From NCBI RefSeq assembly GCF_004117875.1, contig NZ_RAHW01000005.1:248001-312000 (forward strand): DNA of 64,000 nt, in the 5' to 3' direction. A program made the position numbers and the translations under genes. The stretch comes from Geomonas oryzae (GTDB taxonomy: Bacteria > Desulfobacterota > Desulfuromonadia > Geobacterales > Geobacteraceae). Every line of letters starts with the position of its first letter. The first letter of the stretch is position 1. Below the pieces are notes generated by a model. The model was not told where the DNA came from and searched no databases. It saw nothing but the letters and a program-made list of their open reading frames with translations. Below, piece by piece: positions 47,240 to 56,124 of the stretch.

Positions 47240-47385
47240 TGGCCACTACTGACTTGGGAATTGGAATTGCGCAGGGTGGGAGCGCGGCTCCCGGGATGCC
47301 CGCAGGTTTCGCCGCTCAGGGAACGGCCGCCCTGCAGGGAGTGCGCCCCTCGACGGCGACATATAACGTAACGGAGATGAAATCG
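47240..47385 (+). other. Hairpin-rich stretch before the biotin carboxylase start
   Basis: In frame with the next gene from an ATG at 47239 that overlaps the carboxyltransferase stop and has GAGGGAG upstream, but the encoded ~49 residues are low-complexity Gly/Ala/Pro. It contains the stem GGGAGC-gcg-GCTCCC (about 47279-47293) and GC-rich palindromic blocks similar to REP sequences. Confidence 0.5.
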
Positions 47386-50286
47386 ATGGCACACACGTCT
47401 GAAAAATACACCAAGAACCCGATGATCCACCGGGACCGCCGACTCGGCCTCTCGCAGTCCGCGTGGGTCCGCTCCTTCTCCTGCGAGGACCTGAAGCCCC
47501 TCATCGTCTGCCGCGGCCCGATCAGGAAAGAGGCGATGGACGTCTACCAGGAGATGGGCATCACCCACTACGGCATCCTCCTCTCCGAGAAGGACTCGAT
47601 CGTCTACCCGAACGCCCTGGCCCCCGAGCTGCGCACCCTGACCGACTCCAAGCGCGTGCACCGCGTGCCCGACTACACCGGCGCCAGCAAGGAGGAGCGC
47701 GTCGAGCGCATCCACCAGATCATCAGCATCGCCATCGACAACGGCTACGACTCCATCTTCGCGGGCTACGGCTTCATGGCAGAGGACGACGAGTTCGTAG
47801 GCGCCATCGAGAAGGCGGGGCTCAACTTCATCGGTCCCTGCGCCGCGACCCAGACCGGCGCCGGCAAGAAGGACGAGGCGAAAAGGACCGCACTCTCGGT
47901 CAACGTCTCGGTCACCCCGGGTATCGACAACGTCACCGCCCGCACCCTGGTGAAGAAGCACGGCACCCGCGAGAAACTCCTGGCACTCGCAAACTCCGAC
48001 GGACTCCAGTGCGATGCGAAGGTCTTGGCCGACGAGAAGCTCTCCCTTGAGGATCTTGCCGACCACATCCTGTACGCCTCCTACGCCAGGGGCGTCGACC
48101 TCTTCTCCATCGAGGAGCTCTGCGCCCAGGTCGAGGCTGAGTGCGTGGCCATGCTGAAGAAACACCCGCAATCCCGCGTCCGCCTGAAGGCGATCGGCGG
48201 CGGCGGCGGCAAAGGGCAGCGTCTCCTCGGCGCGGCGCTTCTCACCAAGAAAAACGCCTCCGACGCCGACGTCGCCAAGGCGGCGTCCGACGCCCCGGGC
48301 CTCGTGCGCGAGATCCTGAACGAGGTCAAGGCCAACGGCGTGGGCGACAACAAGAACGTCCTCATCGAGCTCAACATCGAGCAGACGAGGCACAACGAGA
48401 TCCAGCTGCTAGGCAACGGCGACTGGTGCATCGCCCTCGGCGGCCGCGACTGCTCCCTGCAGATGCACGAGCAGAAGCTCCTCGAGGTTTCCGTTACCCA
48501 GGAAGGGCTCATGGCCGCCATCGAGGAAGCCAAGGCCGCCGGCCGCAAGGCCGAGGTGAAGGCGCTCGAGAGCGATCTCAAGGTACTGAAGCGGATGGAA
48601 GAGGAATCCGAGCGTTTCGGCAAGGCGGTAGGGCTTGACTCCGCCTCCACCTTCGAGTGCATCGTCGACCGCGACCGCCACTACTTCATGGAGGTCAACA
48701 CGAGGATCCAGGTTGAGCACCGCGTCACCGAGCTCTGCTACGCGCTCAAGTTCGTGAACCCCGACGACGCCAACGACTTCTTCGTGGTCGAGAGCCTCGT
48801 CGAGGCGATGGCGCTCCTCGCACGCCACAAGAAGCGGGTCCCCAAACCGCAGCGCCTGGTCCGCATGAACGCCGCCGTCGAGGCGCGTCTGAACGCCACC
48901 GACGCCTCCCTCTCCCCGCACGCGGGGGGCATGATCCGTTACTGGTCCAAGCCGATCGAGGGTGAAATCCGCGACGACCAGGGTATCAGCATGCTGAACC
49001 CGGATACCGGCATCTTCATGAAGTACAAGGTGGCCGGCGCCTACGACTCCAACATCGCCCTTTTGCTCACCACCGGCGAGGACAGAAAGGCGAGCTACGA
49101 CAAGATGTCCGAGGTGCTGCGCGCGACCACGCTGCGCGGCTCCGACCTCGCCACCAACCTCGAGTTCCACTACGGCCTGGTGAACTGGTTCCTCGGCAGG
49201 AACGTGATGGCGAAGCCGACCACCCGCTTCGTGGTCCCGTACCTCACCCTGGTCGGCACCCTGAAAGAGGAGGCAAACAAGCTCGATCCGGTCTACGCCT
49301 TCCTGCAGATGAAGAAGCATTACGCGAAGATGGTGGCCGACGCCTACGCCGACCAGCCCGAGGTTGCCGCGAAGGAATCGAAGAACATGTCGGCGCTTCT
49401 GGACCGCAAGGGGACCCTGATCATCCGCCCCATCGAGCGTCTGCTCGGCGACCCGCATCTTCTTTCCGGCTGGCTGTCGATCAACACCAAGAACTTCAGG
49501 ATCGACAACGGCAAGGTGGTCTGGCTCAGGAACCCGGTCGGCGTCCTGAACGAGACCTACGAGTACCTGCACATGAACCACCGCCCGCACAAGCCGGCGG
49601 CGGAGATCATCTGGAGCCACGACAACGAGCTCCTGCAGCAGGCGCTGCGCTTCTCCCGCACGCTGCGCGAGAAGTTCGGCCTCGCCCGCGACGAATACTT
49701 CACCCTGAACGGGATCGTCAACAACGAGGAGCCGCAGGGGGGCTTCGACGCGGAAACCTGGCAGCAGATCCGTTCCGCCCACTTCGGGTACGAAGCGGGC
49801 CTTGAGCTTCTCGGCATGCTGTTCCTCGTCGGCCAGAACACCAAGTTCTGGGATCTGCGCGTCGAGGAGGACCTCGAGATCACCATCCCCGAGTACCTGA
49901 ACGATGCGGACCTGCAGGCCCGCATGAAGAAGGTGCTGGTTCCGCCGCCGGCCACCAAGGCCGACGAGATCGTCGCGGCCTGCGGCGGCATGTACTACGC
50001 CCAGGAGGCACCGGGCATGCCGGCGTTCGTCACCGAGGGTATGCACTTCGAGAAGGGGCAGCCGCTCTACATCATCGAGGTCATGAAGATGTTCAACAAG
50101 GTGTACGCTCCCTTCTCCGGAACGATCGACAAGATCCTCGTCACCTCCGGCGACGGCACCATCGTCTCCAAGGGGCAGCCGCTCTTCAAGGTCACCCCGG
50201 ACGAGAAGTTCGTCGAGGTCGACGTCAACGCCCTCGAGAAAGAGAAGCGCTCCATCACCTCCGAGTACCTGAAAGCGGTGCTCTAG
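47386..50286 (+). CDS. Fused biotin carboxylase and biotin carrier protein of acyl-CoA carboxylase
   Basis: 966 residues from the ATG at 47386. Biotin carboxylase half with the ATP-grasp glycine loop AIGGGGGKGQRLLG and the FMEVNTRIQVEHRVTE active segment, a long middle region (about 560-870) and a C-terminal biotinyl domain with EVMKMFN, the Lys being biotinylated. It carboxylates the tethered biotin with bicarbonate and ATP. The fused layout differs from the usual two-gene alpha subunit. AACGGAG lies 9 bp before this ATG; the earlier ATG at 47239 cannot be excluded. Confidence 0.9.
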   Translation: MAHTSEKYTKNPMIHRDRRLGLSQSAWVRSFSCEDLKPLIVCRGPIRKEAMDVYQEMGITHYGILLSEKDSIVYPNALAPELRTLTDSKRVHRVPDYTGASKEERVERIHQIISIAIDNGYDSIFAGYGFMAEDDEFVGAIEKAGLNFIGPCAATQTGAGKKDEAKRTALSVNVSVTPGIDNVTARTLVKKHGTREKLLALANSDGLQCDAKVLADEKLSLEDLADHILYASYARGVDLFSIEELCAQVEAECVAMLKKHPQSRVRLKAIGGGGGKGQRLLGAALLTKKNASDADVAKAASDAPGLVREILNEVKANGVGDNKNVLIELNIEQTRHNEIQLLGNGDWCIALGGRDCSLQMHEQKLLEVSVTQEGLMAAIEEAKAAGRKAEVKALESDLKVLKRMEEESERFGKAVGLDSASTFECIVDRDRHYFMEVNTRIQVEHRVTELCYALKFVNPDDANDFFVVESLVEAMALLARHKKRVPKPQRLVRMNAAVEARLNATDASLSPHAGGMIRYWSKPIEGEIRDDQGISMLNPDTGIFMKYKVAGAYDSNIALLLTTGEDRKASYDKMSEVLRATTLRGSDLATNLEFHYGLVNWFLGRNVMAKPTTRFVVPYLTLVGTLKEEANKLDPVYAFLQMKKHYAKMVADAYADQPEVAAKESKNMSALLDRKGTLIIRPIERLLGDPHLLSGWLSINTKNFRIDNGKVVWLRNPVGVLNETYEYLHMNHRPHKPAAEIIWSHDNELLQQALRFSRTLREKFGLARDEYFTLNGIVNNEEPQGGFDAETWQQIRSAHFGYEAGLELLGMLFLVGQNTKFWDLRVEEDLEITIPEYLNDADLQARMKKVLVPPPATKADEIVAACGGMYYAQEAPGMPAFVTEGMHFEKGQPLYIIEVMKMFNKVYAPFSGTIDKILVTSGDGTIVSKGQPLFKVTPDEKFVEVDVNALEKEKRSITSEYLKAVL

Positions 50287-50305
50287 GGGGTCGTCCGCAC
50301 GACGC

Positions 50306-50341
50306 AAAAGGGCTCCGGATGAAACCATCCGGAGCCCTTTT
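50306..50341 (+). terminator. Rho-independent terminator after the carboxylase gene
   Basis: Stem AAAAGGGCTCCGGATG / CATCCGGAGCCCTTTT around an AAAC loop. Confidence 0.9.
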
Positions 50342-50350
50342 CCTCATCGA

Positions 50351-50388
50351 CTGACCCCGCAAAACGGCCGGGTCAGTTGTTTTTTTTG
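50351..50388 (+). terminator. Second terminator hairpin
   Basis: CTGACCC / GGGTCAG stem with an 11-base loop, followed by TTG and eight T; a tandem terminator before the convergent zinc-ribbon gene. Confidence 0.7.
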
Positions 50389-50396
50389 TCAGCGTA

Positions 50397-50600
50397 TCAA
50401 GCGGCGGCGAAGCAGATGTTGTCGCCGGAGAGTGCCTCGAGGAAGGTGTCTGCAAGCGGGTCCTTCACGATGGCCATCATGCCGTGGTTGACGGACCAGG
50501 TGGTGCCGCAGGTGGGGCATTCTACGAGGTCTTCGTTGAAGGCTCCGGCACGAAGGTCCATGCCGTTGTGTTCATCGTTCTTGCATACGGGACATTGCAT
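50397..50600 (-). CDS. Small zinc-ribbon protein
   Basis: 67 residues. CPVC (3-6) and CPTC (about 32-35) form a four-cysteine zinc ribbon; the rest is acidic, with an alpha-helical C-terminal LADTFLEALSG. Unknown function; such proteins are often regulators or assembly factors. GGAGGAGAACC precedes the ATG at 50600; the longer frame upstream is AT-rich non-coding. Divergent from the mutase gene, with a promoter overlapping one of the TTGTTTTACAA palindromes, so it may be co-regulated with the mutase. Confidence 0.75.
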   Translation of the reverse strand: MQCPVCKNDEHNGMDLRAGAFNEDLVECPTCGTTWSVNHGMMAIVKDPLADTFLEALSGDNICFAAA

Positions 50601-50654
50601 CTTGGTTCTCCTCCAGCCCCCGACGGGGCGCTCTTTGTTTTTTTGTCGAAGGGA

Positions 50655-50683
50655 ACTATAGAAAGCCCGAGCTTGTTTTACAA
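50655..50683 (-). promoter_or_regulatory. Promoter of the zinc-ribbon gene overlapping an operator-like palindrome
   Basis: On the minus strand: TTGTAA (50683-50678), 17 bp, TATAGT (50660-50655). The palindrome CTTGTTTTACAAG (50672-50684) covers the -35. Confidence 0.65.
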
Positions 50684-50822
50684 GAGAAATAATCCGGAAA
50701 GTCGTTGTAAAACGGAATGTTATCACGGACTTCGCGTTTTGTATGACAGATCGTTATTTTACGGAATCGATCAAAAATAAAACAAGCCAAAAGGAGCCCG
50801 GCAACACACGACAAGCCAACCA

Positions 50823-50835
50823 GTTGTTTTACAAC
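50823..50835. promoter_or_regulatory. Perfect palindrome GTTGTTTTACAAC upstream of the mutase gene
   Basis: 5-bp arms GTTGT / ACAAC around TTT. It repeats the design of CTTGTTTTACAAG at 50672; partial copies are CGTTGTAAAACGG (50703) and CGTTATTTTACGG (50752). Confidence 0.6.
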
Positions 50836-51015
50836 GATTATTGAAAACTAGATCATCATTCTAAAAATAAAACAGGTTGAGGGACCGTCCCGGCCTGAAC
50901 GGGCCGGCACGGTTAACAAAAAATAATTCCCTTTCTCGTAAATTTAGCGTAAACAAAAAACGTCTTTGGACCTTACCTCTCATCACAAACACTTTGGTAC
51001 CGCCAGGAGAGCAAC

Positions 51016-52668
51016 ATGAGCATTTCGGAAAAGAAGCAGGCATGGCAGGCAGCAGTTGAGAAAAGCATGGCCAAGGCGCCCGAGCGCAGGAGCTCGTTCA
51101 AGAACAGCTCCGACATGGAACTCGAGCGCTGCTACGCGCCGCAGTTCGACTACCCGGGCTACGGGGAGAACTTGGGCTTCCCCGGCCAGTACCCCTTCAC
51201 ACGCGGGGTGCAGCCGACCATGTACCGCGGCAGGTTCTGGACCATGCGCCAGTACGCCGGTTTCGGCAACGCCGCCGAGTCCAACGAGCGCTACAAGTAC
51301 CTGCTCTCCGCCGGCCAGACCGGCCTCTCCATCGCCTTCGACCTCCCGACCCAGATGGGATACGACTCCGACGCGTCGATGAGCCGCGGCGAGGTGGGCA
51401 AGGTCGGCGTCGCCATCGACTCCCTGGCGGACATGGAGGTTCTCTTCGACGGCATCCCGCTGGACAAGGTCTCCACCTCCATGACCATCAACTCCACGGC
51501 GGCGATCCTGCTCGCCATGTACATCGCCGTCGCCGAGAAGCAGGGTGTCTCCGCGGACAAGATCTCCGGCACCATCCAAAACGACATCCTCAAGGAGTAC
51601 ATGGCCCGCGGCACCTACATCTATCCGCCGAAGGAGTCCATGCGCATCATCACCGACATCTTCGCCTACTGCAAAGACAACGTGCCCAAGTGGAACACGA
51701 TCTCCATCTCCGGCTACCACATCCGCGAGGCGGGCTCCTCGGCAGTGCAGGAAGTAGCCTTCACCCTGGCCGACGGCATCGCATACGTCGAGGCCGCCGT
51801 CAAGGCCGGTCTGGACGTGGACGAGTTCGCGCCGCGCCTCGCGTTCTTCTTCAACTCCCATAACAACCTACTCGAAGAGGTCGCGAAGTTCCGCGCCGCC
51901 CGTCGCATGTGGAGCCGCATCATGCGCGAGCGCTTCAAGGCGAAGGACCCGCGTTCCCAGATGCTCCGTTTCCACACCCAGACCGCCGGGTGCACCCTCA
52001 CCGCGCAGCAGCCCGACAACAACATCATGCGCGTTACCCTGCAGGCGCTTGCCGCAGTCCTCGGCGGCACCCAGTCGCTGCACACGAACTCCCGCGACGA
52101 GGCGCTTGCGCTTCCCACCGAGGAGTCGGTTCGCATCGCACTCAGGACCCAGCAGGTTATCGCGTACGAGTCCGGCGTCGCCGACTCCATCGACCCGCTG
52201 GCCGGTTCCTTCCTCGTCGAGTCCATGACGGACCAGATCGAGCAGCAGGCGATGGCGTACATCGAGAAGATCGACTCGCTTGGCGGCGCGGTCGAGGCGA
52301 TCTCGAAGGGATTCCAGCAAAAGGAAATCCAGGACTCCGCATATGCGTACCAGCGCTCCATCGAGAAGGACGAGACCATCATCGTCGGCGTGAACAAGTT
52401 CACCGTCGAGGAAGGCGCACCGCAGGGCCTTCTGAAAGTCACCGACGAGGTGGAGGTGAAACAGAAGGAGGCGCTCGCCAGGATGAAAGGGGCCCGCGAC
52501 GCCGCCAAAGTCGAGACGACGCTCAAGGCGCTGGAGCAGGCGGCCAAGGGGAGCGAGAACCTGATGCCCTTCATCCTCGACGCGGTCAAGAGCTACGCGA
52601 CTCTCGGCGAGATCGCCAACGTCATGCGCGGCGTCTTCGGTATACACAGAGAAACCGTGGTCCTTTAA
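51016..52668 (+). CDS. Methylmalonyl-CoA mutase, large catalytic subunit
   Basis: 550 residues. TIM-barrel part of the B12-dependent mutase with the substrate-binding [17 protein letters not shown], the [12 protein letters not shown] and [19 protein letters not shown] signatures. It has no C-terminal cobalamin domain (no DxHxxG motif), so a separate small B12-binding subunit must be encoded elsewhere. It rearranges methylmalonyl-CoA and succinyl-CoA. AGGAG precedes the ATG by 7 bp. The epimerase gene follows after 258 bp with its own promoter. Confidence 0.92.
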   Translation: MSISEKKQAWQAAVEKSMAKAPERRSSFKNSSDMELERCYAPQFDYPGYGENLGFPGQYPFTRGVQPTMYRGRFWTMRQYAGFGNAAESNERYKYLLSAGQTGLSIAFDLPTQMGYDSDASMSRGEVGKVGVAIDSLADMEVLFDGIPLDKVSTSMTINSTAAILLAMYIAVAEKQGVSADKISGTIQNDILKEYMARGTYIYPPKESMRIITDIFAYCKDNVPKWNTISISGYHIREAGSSAVQEVAFTLADGIAYVEAAVKAGLDVDEFAPRLAFFFNSHNNLLEEVAKFRAARRMWSRIMRERFKAKDPRSQMLRFHTQTAGCTLTAQQPDNNIMRVTLQALAAVLGGTQSLHTNSRDEALALPTEESVRIALRTQQVIAYESGVADSIDPLAGSFLVESMTDQIEQQAMAYIEKIDSLGGAVEAISKGFQQKEIQDSAYAYQRSIEKDETIIVGVNKFTVEEGAPQGLLKVTDEVEVKQKEALARMKGARDAAKVETTLKALEQAAKGSENLMPFILDAVKSYATLGEIANVMRGVFGIHRETVVL

Positions 52669-52688
52669 CCACAAGCAGACATACAGTT

Positions 52689-52721
52689 CCTGCCGGAACA
52701 GCATCACGTTGTTCCGGCAGG
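52689..52721 (+). terminator. Hairpin after the mutase gene
   Basis: Perfect 11-bp stem CCTGCCGGAAC / GTTCCGGCAGG with an 11-base loop; no T-run, so termination is uncertain. Confidence 0.5.
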
Positions 52722-52855
52722 ATCCTTACACTTCCAAACAGTTATAACCACACGACCACGATTCTTGCCGCAGCCATTCCCGACTAAACAGTCAATGCCT
52801 GCACCCAAATACTTCCCAGGCCGCTCGCATTGAGCACTTTTTTCAAAACTGTAAC

Positions 52856-52883
52856 TTGCACTCATTTCATTTTGCTGTACTAT
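52856..52883 (+). promoter_or_regulatory. Promoter of the epimerase gene
   Basis: TTGCAC (52856-52861), 16 bp, TACTAT (52878-52883), about 43 bp before the start codon. Confidence 0.5.
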
Positions 52884-52926
52884 TTTCCGCGGTCAGATTT
52901 CTTCTGGCACGCAACAGGGGAGACGC

Positions 52927-53340
52927 ATGCTTAACAAGATAAATCACCTCGGCGTAGCAGTGACATCAATCGAAGAAGCACTTCCTTTTTACCGCGACAC
53001 CCTCGGAATGAACTTCGCAGGAATCGAAGAGGTCCCCAGCCAGCTAGTGAAGGTCGCTTTTCTATCCATCGGTGAATCGAAGATCGAACTGCTGGAGCCG
53101 ACTTCTCCGGAGAGCCCGGTAGCCAAATTCCTCGAGAAGAACGGCCCCGGCGTACACCACGTGGCCTACGGCGTGAAGGATATCGAAGCGACCATCGCCA
53201 GACTGGTGGCCGGCGGCACGCGCATGATCGACACGACCCCGAGAAACGGCGCCCATGGCGCACGCATCGCCTTTCTGCACCCCAAGAGCAGTAACGGAGT
53301 GCTGACGGAACTGTGTGAGGCGCACGACGACTGTCATTGA
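52927..53340 (+). CDS. mce: Methylmalonyl-CoA epimerase
   Basis: 137 residues, vicinal-oxygen-chelate fold. The metal ligands sit in INHLGVAVTSIEEAL (His), GPGVHHVAYGV (His) and a Glu near the end (VLTELCEA). It interconverts the 2R and 2S forms of methylmalonyl-CoA between carboxylase and mutase. GGGGAG lies 6 bp before the ATG. Confidence 0.94.
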   Translation: MLNKINHLGVAVTSIEEALPFYRDTLGMNFAGIEEVPSQLVKVAFLSIGESKIELLEPTSPESPVAKFLEKNGPGVHHVAYGVKDIEATIARLVAGGTRMIDTTPRNGAHGARIAFLHPKSSNGVLTELCEAHDDCH

Positions 53341-53382
53341 CACATGCAGGATTCGATATCTCATGAGTCGAACTTTTTTTTG

Positions 53383-53410
53383 TTGACATTTGTTTGAATA
53401 ATTATATAGT
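53383..53410 (+). promoter_or_regulatory. Strong sigma-70 promoter of the porin transcript
   Basis: TTGACA (53383-53388), 16 bp, TATAGT (53405-53410), preceded by an AT-rich T-run. Confidence 0.75.
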
Positions 53411-53504
53411 GGCGCCAGATTTATATAACAGTGGTTTGCTCATTGGGATAGGCTGTACAGGCTGCTCTGCGTGACGTTCTGCTTTTATGTCGAGGAGATA
53501 ATCG

Positions 53505-53567
53505 TTGCTGACTCAAAACAGCCGCGGGACACTAACACAAGAGCTCTCACATCGCCCTGTTCATTAA
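53505..53567 (+). CDS. Possible 20-residue leader peptide of the porin gene
   Basis: TTG at 53505 with GAGGAG about 8 bp upstream; 20 codons ending at TAA 53565-53567. The stop codon lies in the loop region of the terminator-like hairpin. The product begins MLTQNSRG and ends SHRPVH. Whether it is translated is unknown. Confidence 0.35.
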   Translation: MLTQNSRGTLTQELSHRPVH

Positions 53568-53593
53568 CAGAGGCTGACACGAGGGCTCTTTTT
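53539..53593 (+). terminator. Terminator-like hairpin inside the porin leader
   Basis: The outer arms AAGAGCTCTC / GAGGGCTCTT pair over 10 bp (one G-T), an inner stem GCC-CTGTT / AACAG-a-GGC pairs above it, and five T follow. It stands 80 bp before the porin start and would cut transcripts to about 175 nt unless opened. Confidence 0.6.
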
Positions 53594-53674
53594 GCGTAAT
53601 GAGTTTCGCCGTTTAGGCGAAAATCGGCATAGCAGCAAATACATTGTGTTTAACAACCAACCAGGAGGTAGACA

Positions 53675-55036
53675 ATGAGCTTTCAAAAGAAACTGCTTGC
53701 ATTTGCAGCCGTAAGCGCGCTGAGCGCAGCAACCGCCGTTCCGGCAATGGCGCTGGAGAACGAGTTCCACGGGATGTTCAAGTTCATGGGGTACCAGACC
53801 AACGCACTCCAGGGCGGCGACGCTAAAGTCCTCGCATCGGACGACGCGCGTTCCGGCTTCTTCGCCGAGCAGCGCGCCCGCATCATGTACATCGCCAAGG
53901 CGAATGACAACCTGAAACTCGTTACCCACTTCGAACTCGATACCCGCTTCGGCGGCATCAAGGTCACCGACGGCAAGGGGTACAAGGGGACCTACAACGG
54001 CAACGACTCCGGCAACCTCGATGCCGACGCACTCACCCTCGAGACCAAGAACGTCTACCTCGACTTCAACTGCCCGATCACCGGCGCGAACTTCAAGGTC
54101 GGTAGCCAGCCCTGGACCGACGCATACCAGAGCCTCTTCCTTTCCGCCGACATGACCGGCGTCTACGCCACCAAGAAGTACGATGCCTTCACCGGCTCGC
54201 TCGGCTGGTTCCGTTTCGACGACAACACCCCGGCCATTGCGGCTGGCGACACGACCAACGTCGGCGCCGGCAAGTACACCGCGGACCTGATCGTCGTTGA
54301 CGGCAAGTACGCCCTCAACAAGGACATCACCCTCGGGGCATCCTACTACAACATCCAGAACGACACCGCACTTACCTCCGCCACCACCACTGCTCCGACC
54401 GTGTCCATTCCGAACTACGAACTGCTCCACATGATCGGTCTGAACGCCGACATGAAATTCGGCGACGCCGTAGTGAAGCCCTTCGCCGCGTACCAGTTCG
54501 GCGAGAAGAACAGCACCACCGATATCTCCGCCTACGCGTTCGGTGCGACCGGCAAAGTCAAGGCAGGCCCTGGCTCCGTCAACTTCGCCGCTTACTACCT
54601 CTCCGGCGACAACAACAACACCGGCGACGTGAAGAGCTTCCAGACCGTCACCGCAGGCACCACCTACTTCAACGCGGCCAACATGTGGCTCCTCCAGCGT
54701 CCGAACCAGGCGATCAACACCTCCACCTCGCTGGTCGGCAACGACAACACCGCTAAAGGCCTCGGCACCACCGGCGTCTTCGCCGGCTACGAGGGGACCA
54801 TGGACAAGGTCTTCTACAACGCCAACGCTGGCTACATGATGACCAACAAGAAAAACGCCGCCGGCGACAAGTCCATCGGCACCGAGATCAACGCTCAGGT
54901 CGGCTACAAACTCTACGACAACCTGTCTGCAAGCGTCGCAGGCGCTTATGTGTTCCTCGGCAACTACTTCGACGCAACCGCGCCGGACGCCGACAACCCG
55001 TACCTGTTCAACGTTCAGCTGAGCTACGCATTCTAA
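53675..55036 (+). CDS. Outer-membrane beta-barrel porin
   Basis: 453 residues. Signal peptide of about 24 residues (ending AMAL). The mature part consists of alternating amphipathic strands rich in Asn, Asp, Gly, Thr and aromatic residues, and the last residue is Phe in LSYAF, the barrel-assembly signal. It belongs with the porins of Geobacter-like bacteria; substrate unknown. AGGAGG lies 6 bp before the ATG. Expression appears to be driven by the strong promoter and a leader hairpin upstream. Confidence 0.85.
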   Translation: MSFQKKLLAFAAVSALSAATAVPAMALENEFHGMFKFMGYQTNALQGGDAKVLASDDARSGFFAEQRARIMYIAKANDNLKLVTHFELDTRFGGIKVTDGKGYKGTYNGNDSGNLDADALTLETKNVYLDFNCPITGANFKVGSQPWTDAYQSLFLSADMTGVYATKKYDAFTGSLGWFRFDDNTPAIAAGDTTNVGAGKYTADLIVVDGKYALNKDITLGASYYNIQNDTALTSATTTAPTVSIPNYELLHMIGLNADMKFGDAVVKPFAAYQFGEKNSTTDISAYAFGATGKVKAGPGSVNFAAYYLSGDNNNTGDVKSFQTVTAGTTYFNAANMWLLQRPNQAINTSTSLVGNDNTAKGLGTTGVFAGYEGTMDKVFYNANAGYMMTNKKNAAGDKSIGTEINAQVGYKLYDNLSASVAGAYVFLGNYFDATAPDADNPYLFNVQLSYAF

Positions 55037-55067
55037 GAGCCAGCGAGACAAAGATCCAAAGCAAAGG

Positions 55068-55096
55068 GCCGGAGGGGCAACTCTCCGGCTTTTTTT
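55068..55096 (+). terminator. Rho-independent terminator after the porin gene
   Basis: Stem GCCGGAG / CTCCGGC with an 8-base loop and seven T. Confidence 0.88.
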
Positions 55097-55255
55097 ATGC
55101 GCCCGCTTTGCCAGTCCGGTCCCGCTTGTCCGCTTGCCCACACCCAGTCCCGCTGGCATTTCCCCTCGCGCGCCCTTTCTAAAGGCCCTCTCTCTGAGCA
55201 AAGTCCCCATCCCTGAGCCACCGCGAACCTTTCAGCATATTTTTAAGAGCCCGAG

Positions 55256-55284
55256 TTGACAATGATGGGCGCTGTGGTTCAATC
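55256..55284 (+). promoter_or_regulatory. Candidate promoter of the small secreted protein genes
   Basis: TTGACA (55256-55261) with a weak -10 near TTCAAT (55278-55283). Confidence 0.4.
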
Positions 55285-55323
55285 GTTACTTGTTTTTAAT
55301 CCCAAAAAAGAAGGAGAAACCGT

Positions 55324-55599
55324 ATGAGAAAGATGGCGATTATGTTGGCCGTCGGGCTGTCTATGCTGTCTTCGGTACCGGCTTTCGCACAAACCTCAGC
55401 CGACCAGAAGGACGAGTGCCTGCTCGCCTCGAAGAACTGCATGAACCAGGTCGACGACATCAAGCAGAGGATCTACAAGCTGAATCGGGAAATCAAAAAA
55501 GGGACCAGGGTCTACTCACCACAGGAACTTAAGAAGCTCCAGGACAAACTCAAGGAAACGAGCGACGTGCTGCGCACTCTGGAAAAACCCGACAGTTAG
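55324..55599 (+). CDS. Small secreted coiled-coil protein, copy 1
   Basis: 91 residues. Signal peptide ending AFAQ, then ECLLASKNC, QVDDIKQRI, EIKKGTRVYSP and QELKKLQDKL: two cysteines nine residues apart and a helical hairpin of heptads. The conserved Cys pair may form a disulfide. Family not recognised. A close paralogue follows at 55657, so this is a tandem duplication. GAAGGAG lies upstream of the ATG. Confidence 0.8.
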   Translation: MRKMAIMLAVGLSMLSSVPAFAQTSADQKDECLLASKNCMNQVDDIKQRIYKLNREIKKGTRVYSPQELKKLQDKLKETSDVLRTLEKPDS

Positions 55600-55656
55600 C
55601 GGTAAAATGTACTGGCTGGAAACCAACAACAACTGTCAAAAGGAAAGGAGCGGACT

Positions 55657-55944
55657 ATGAGAAGGGTTATGCTGGTATTGATAGGGTCCTTGTTTCTCGC
55701 AACGAGCACAGGCACAGTCACAACCGCATTCGCCCAGCAGACTCAGGCTGAGAAGAACGAGTGCCTGCTTGCCTCCAAGAACTGCAAGGATCAGGTAGAC
55801 GACATCTACAAACGGATGCAGCGCCTGGACAAGGAAATCAAAAAAGGGACCAAGGTTTATACCCCTCAGGAGCTGAAGCGCCTGCAGGAGAAACTCGCCG
55901 AGACACAGCAGACCTTGAAAGACCTGGAAAAACCGGGCCATTGA
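55657..55944 (+). CDS. Small secreted coiled-coil protein, copy 2
   Basis: 95 residues. Signal peptide ending AFAQ; the mature part repeats the blocks of copy 1: ECLLASKNC, QVDDIYKRM, EIKKGTKVYTP, QELKRLQEKL and LEKP at the end. The signal peptides of the two copies have diverged while the mature parts are kept, implying selection on the mature protein. AAAGGAAAGGAG precedes the ATG. Function unknown. Confidence 0.8.
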   Translation: MRRVMLVLIGSLFLATSTGTVTTAFAQQTQAEKNECLLASKNCKDQVDDIYKRMQRLDKEIKKGTKVYTPQELKRLQEKLAETQQTLKDLEKPGH

Positions 55945-55973
55945 TGCTGTCTTTGGACAATCTGACTAGTTGA

Positions 55974-56001
55974 AAAGGGCGGGCCTTGGGCCCGCTTTTT
56001 T
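55974..56001 (+). terminator. Rho-independent terminator after the paralogue pair
   Basis: Stem GCGGGCC / GGCCCGC with a TTG loop and six T. Confidence 0.9.
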
Positions 56002-56124
56002 CGTATCTCCACCCCGCCATTTCTCCCTGCAAAACTGCGCCCAGCAAGGTGCGAAACAGTTTGACTATCGCATATCGCTCTGCGATAATTCGGCGTCTTA
56101 AATTCACCCGAAAGCGGAGCAATC

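Larger units (their letters stand above)
50601..51015. other. Divergent regulatory region between zinc-ribbon and mutase genes
   Basis: AT-rich for this genome. It holds the zinc-ribbon promoter, about four TTGTTTTACAA-type palindromes (50672, 50703, 50752, 50823) and a GC-rich hairpin near 50887-50910 (CCGTCCCGGCCtgaacGGGCCGGcACGG). No gene. Confidence 0.6.
53341..53674. other. Leader region of the porin gene
   Basis: A strong promoter at 53383-53410, a possible 20-codon TTG-initiated ORF (53505-53567), a terminator-like hairpin (53539-53593) and a second short hairpin (TTTCGCC-GTTTA-GGCGAAA, 53604-53622) precede the ribosome site of the porin gene. Confidence 0.6.
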
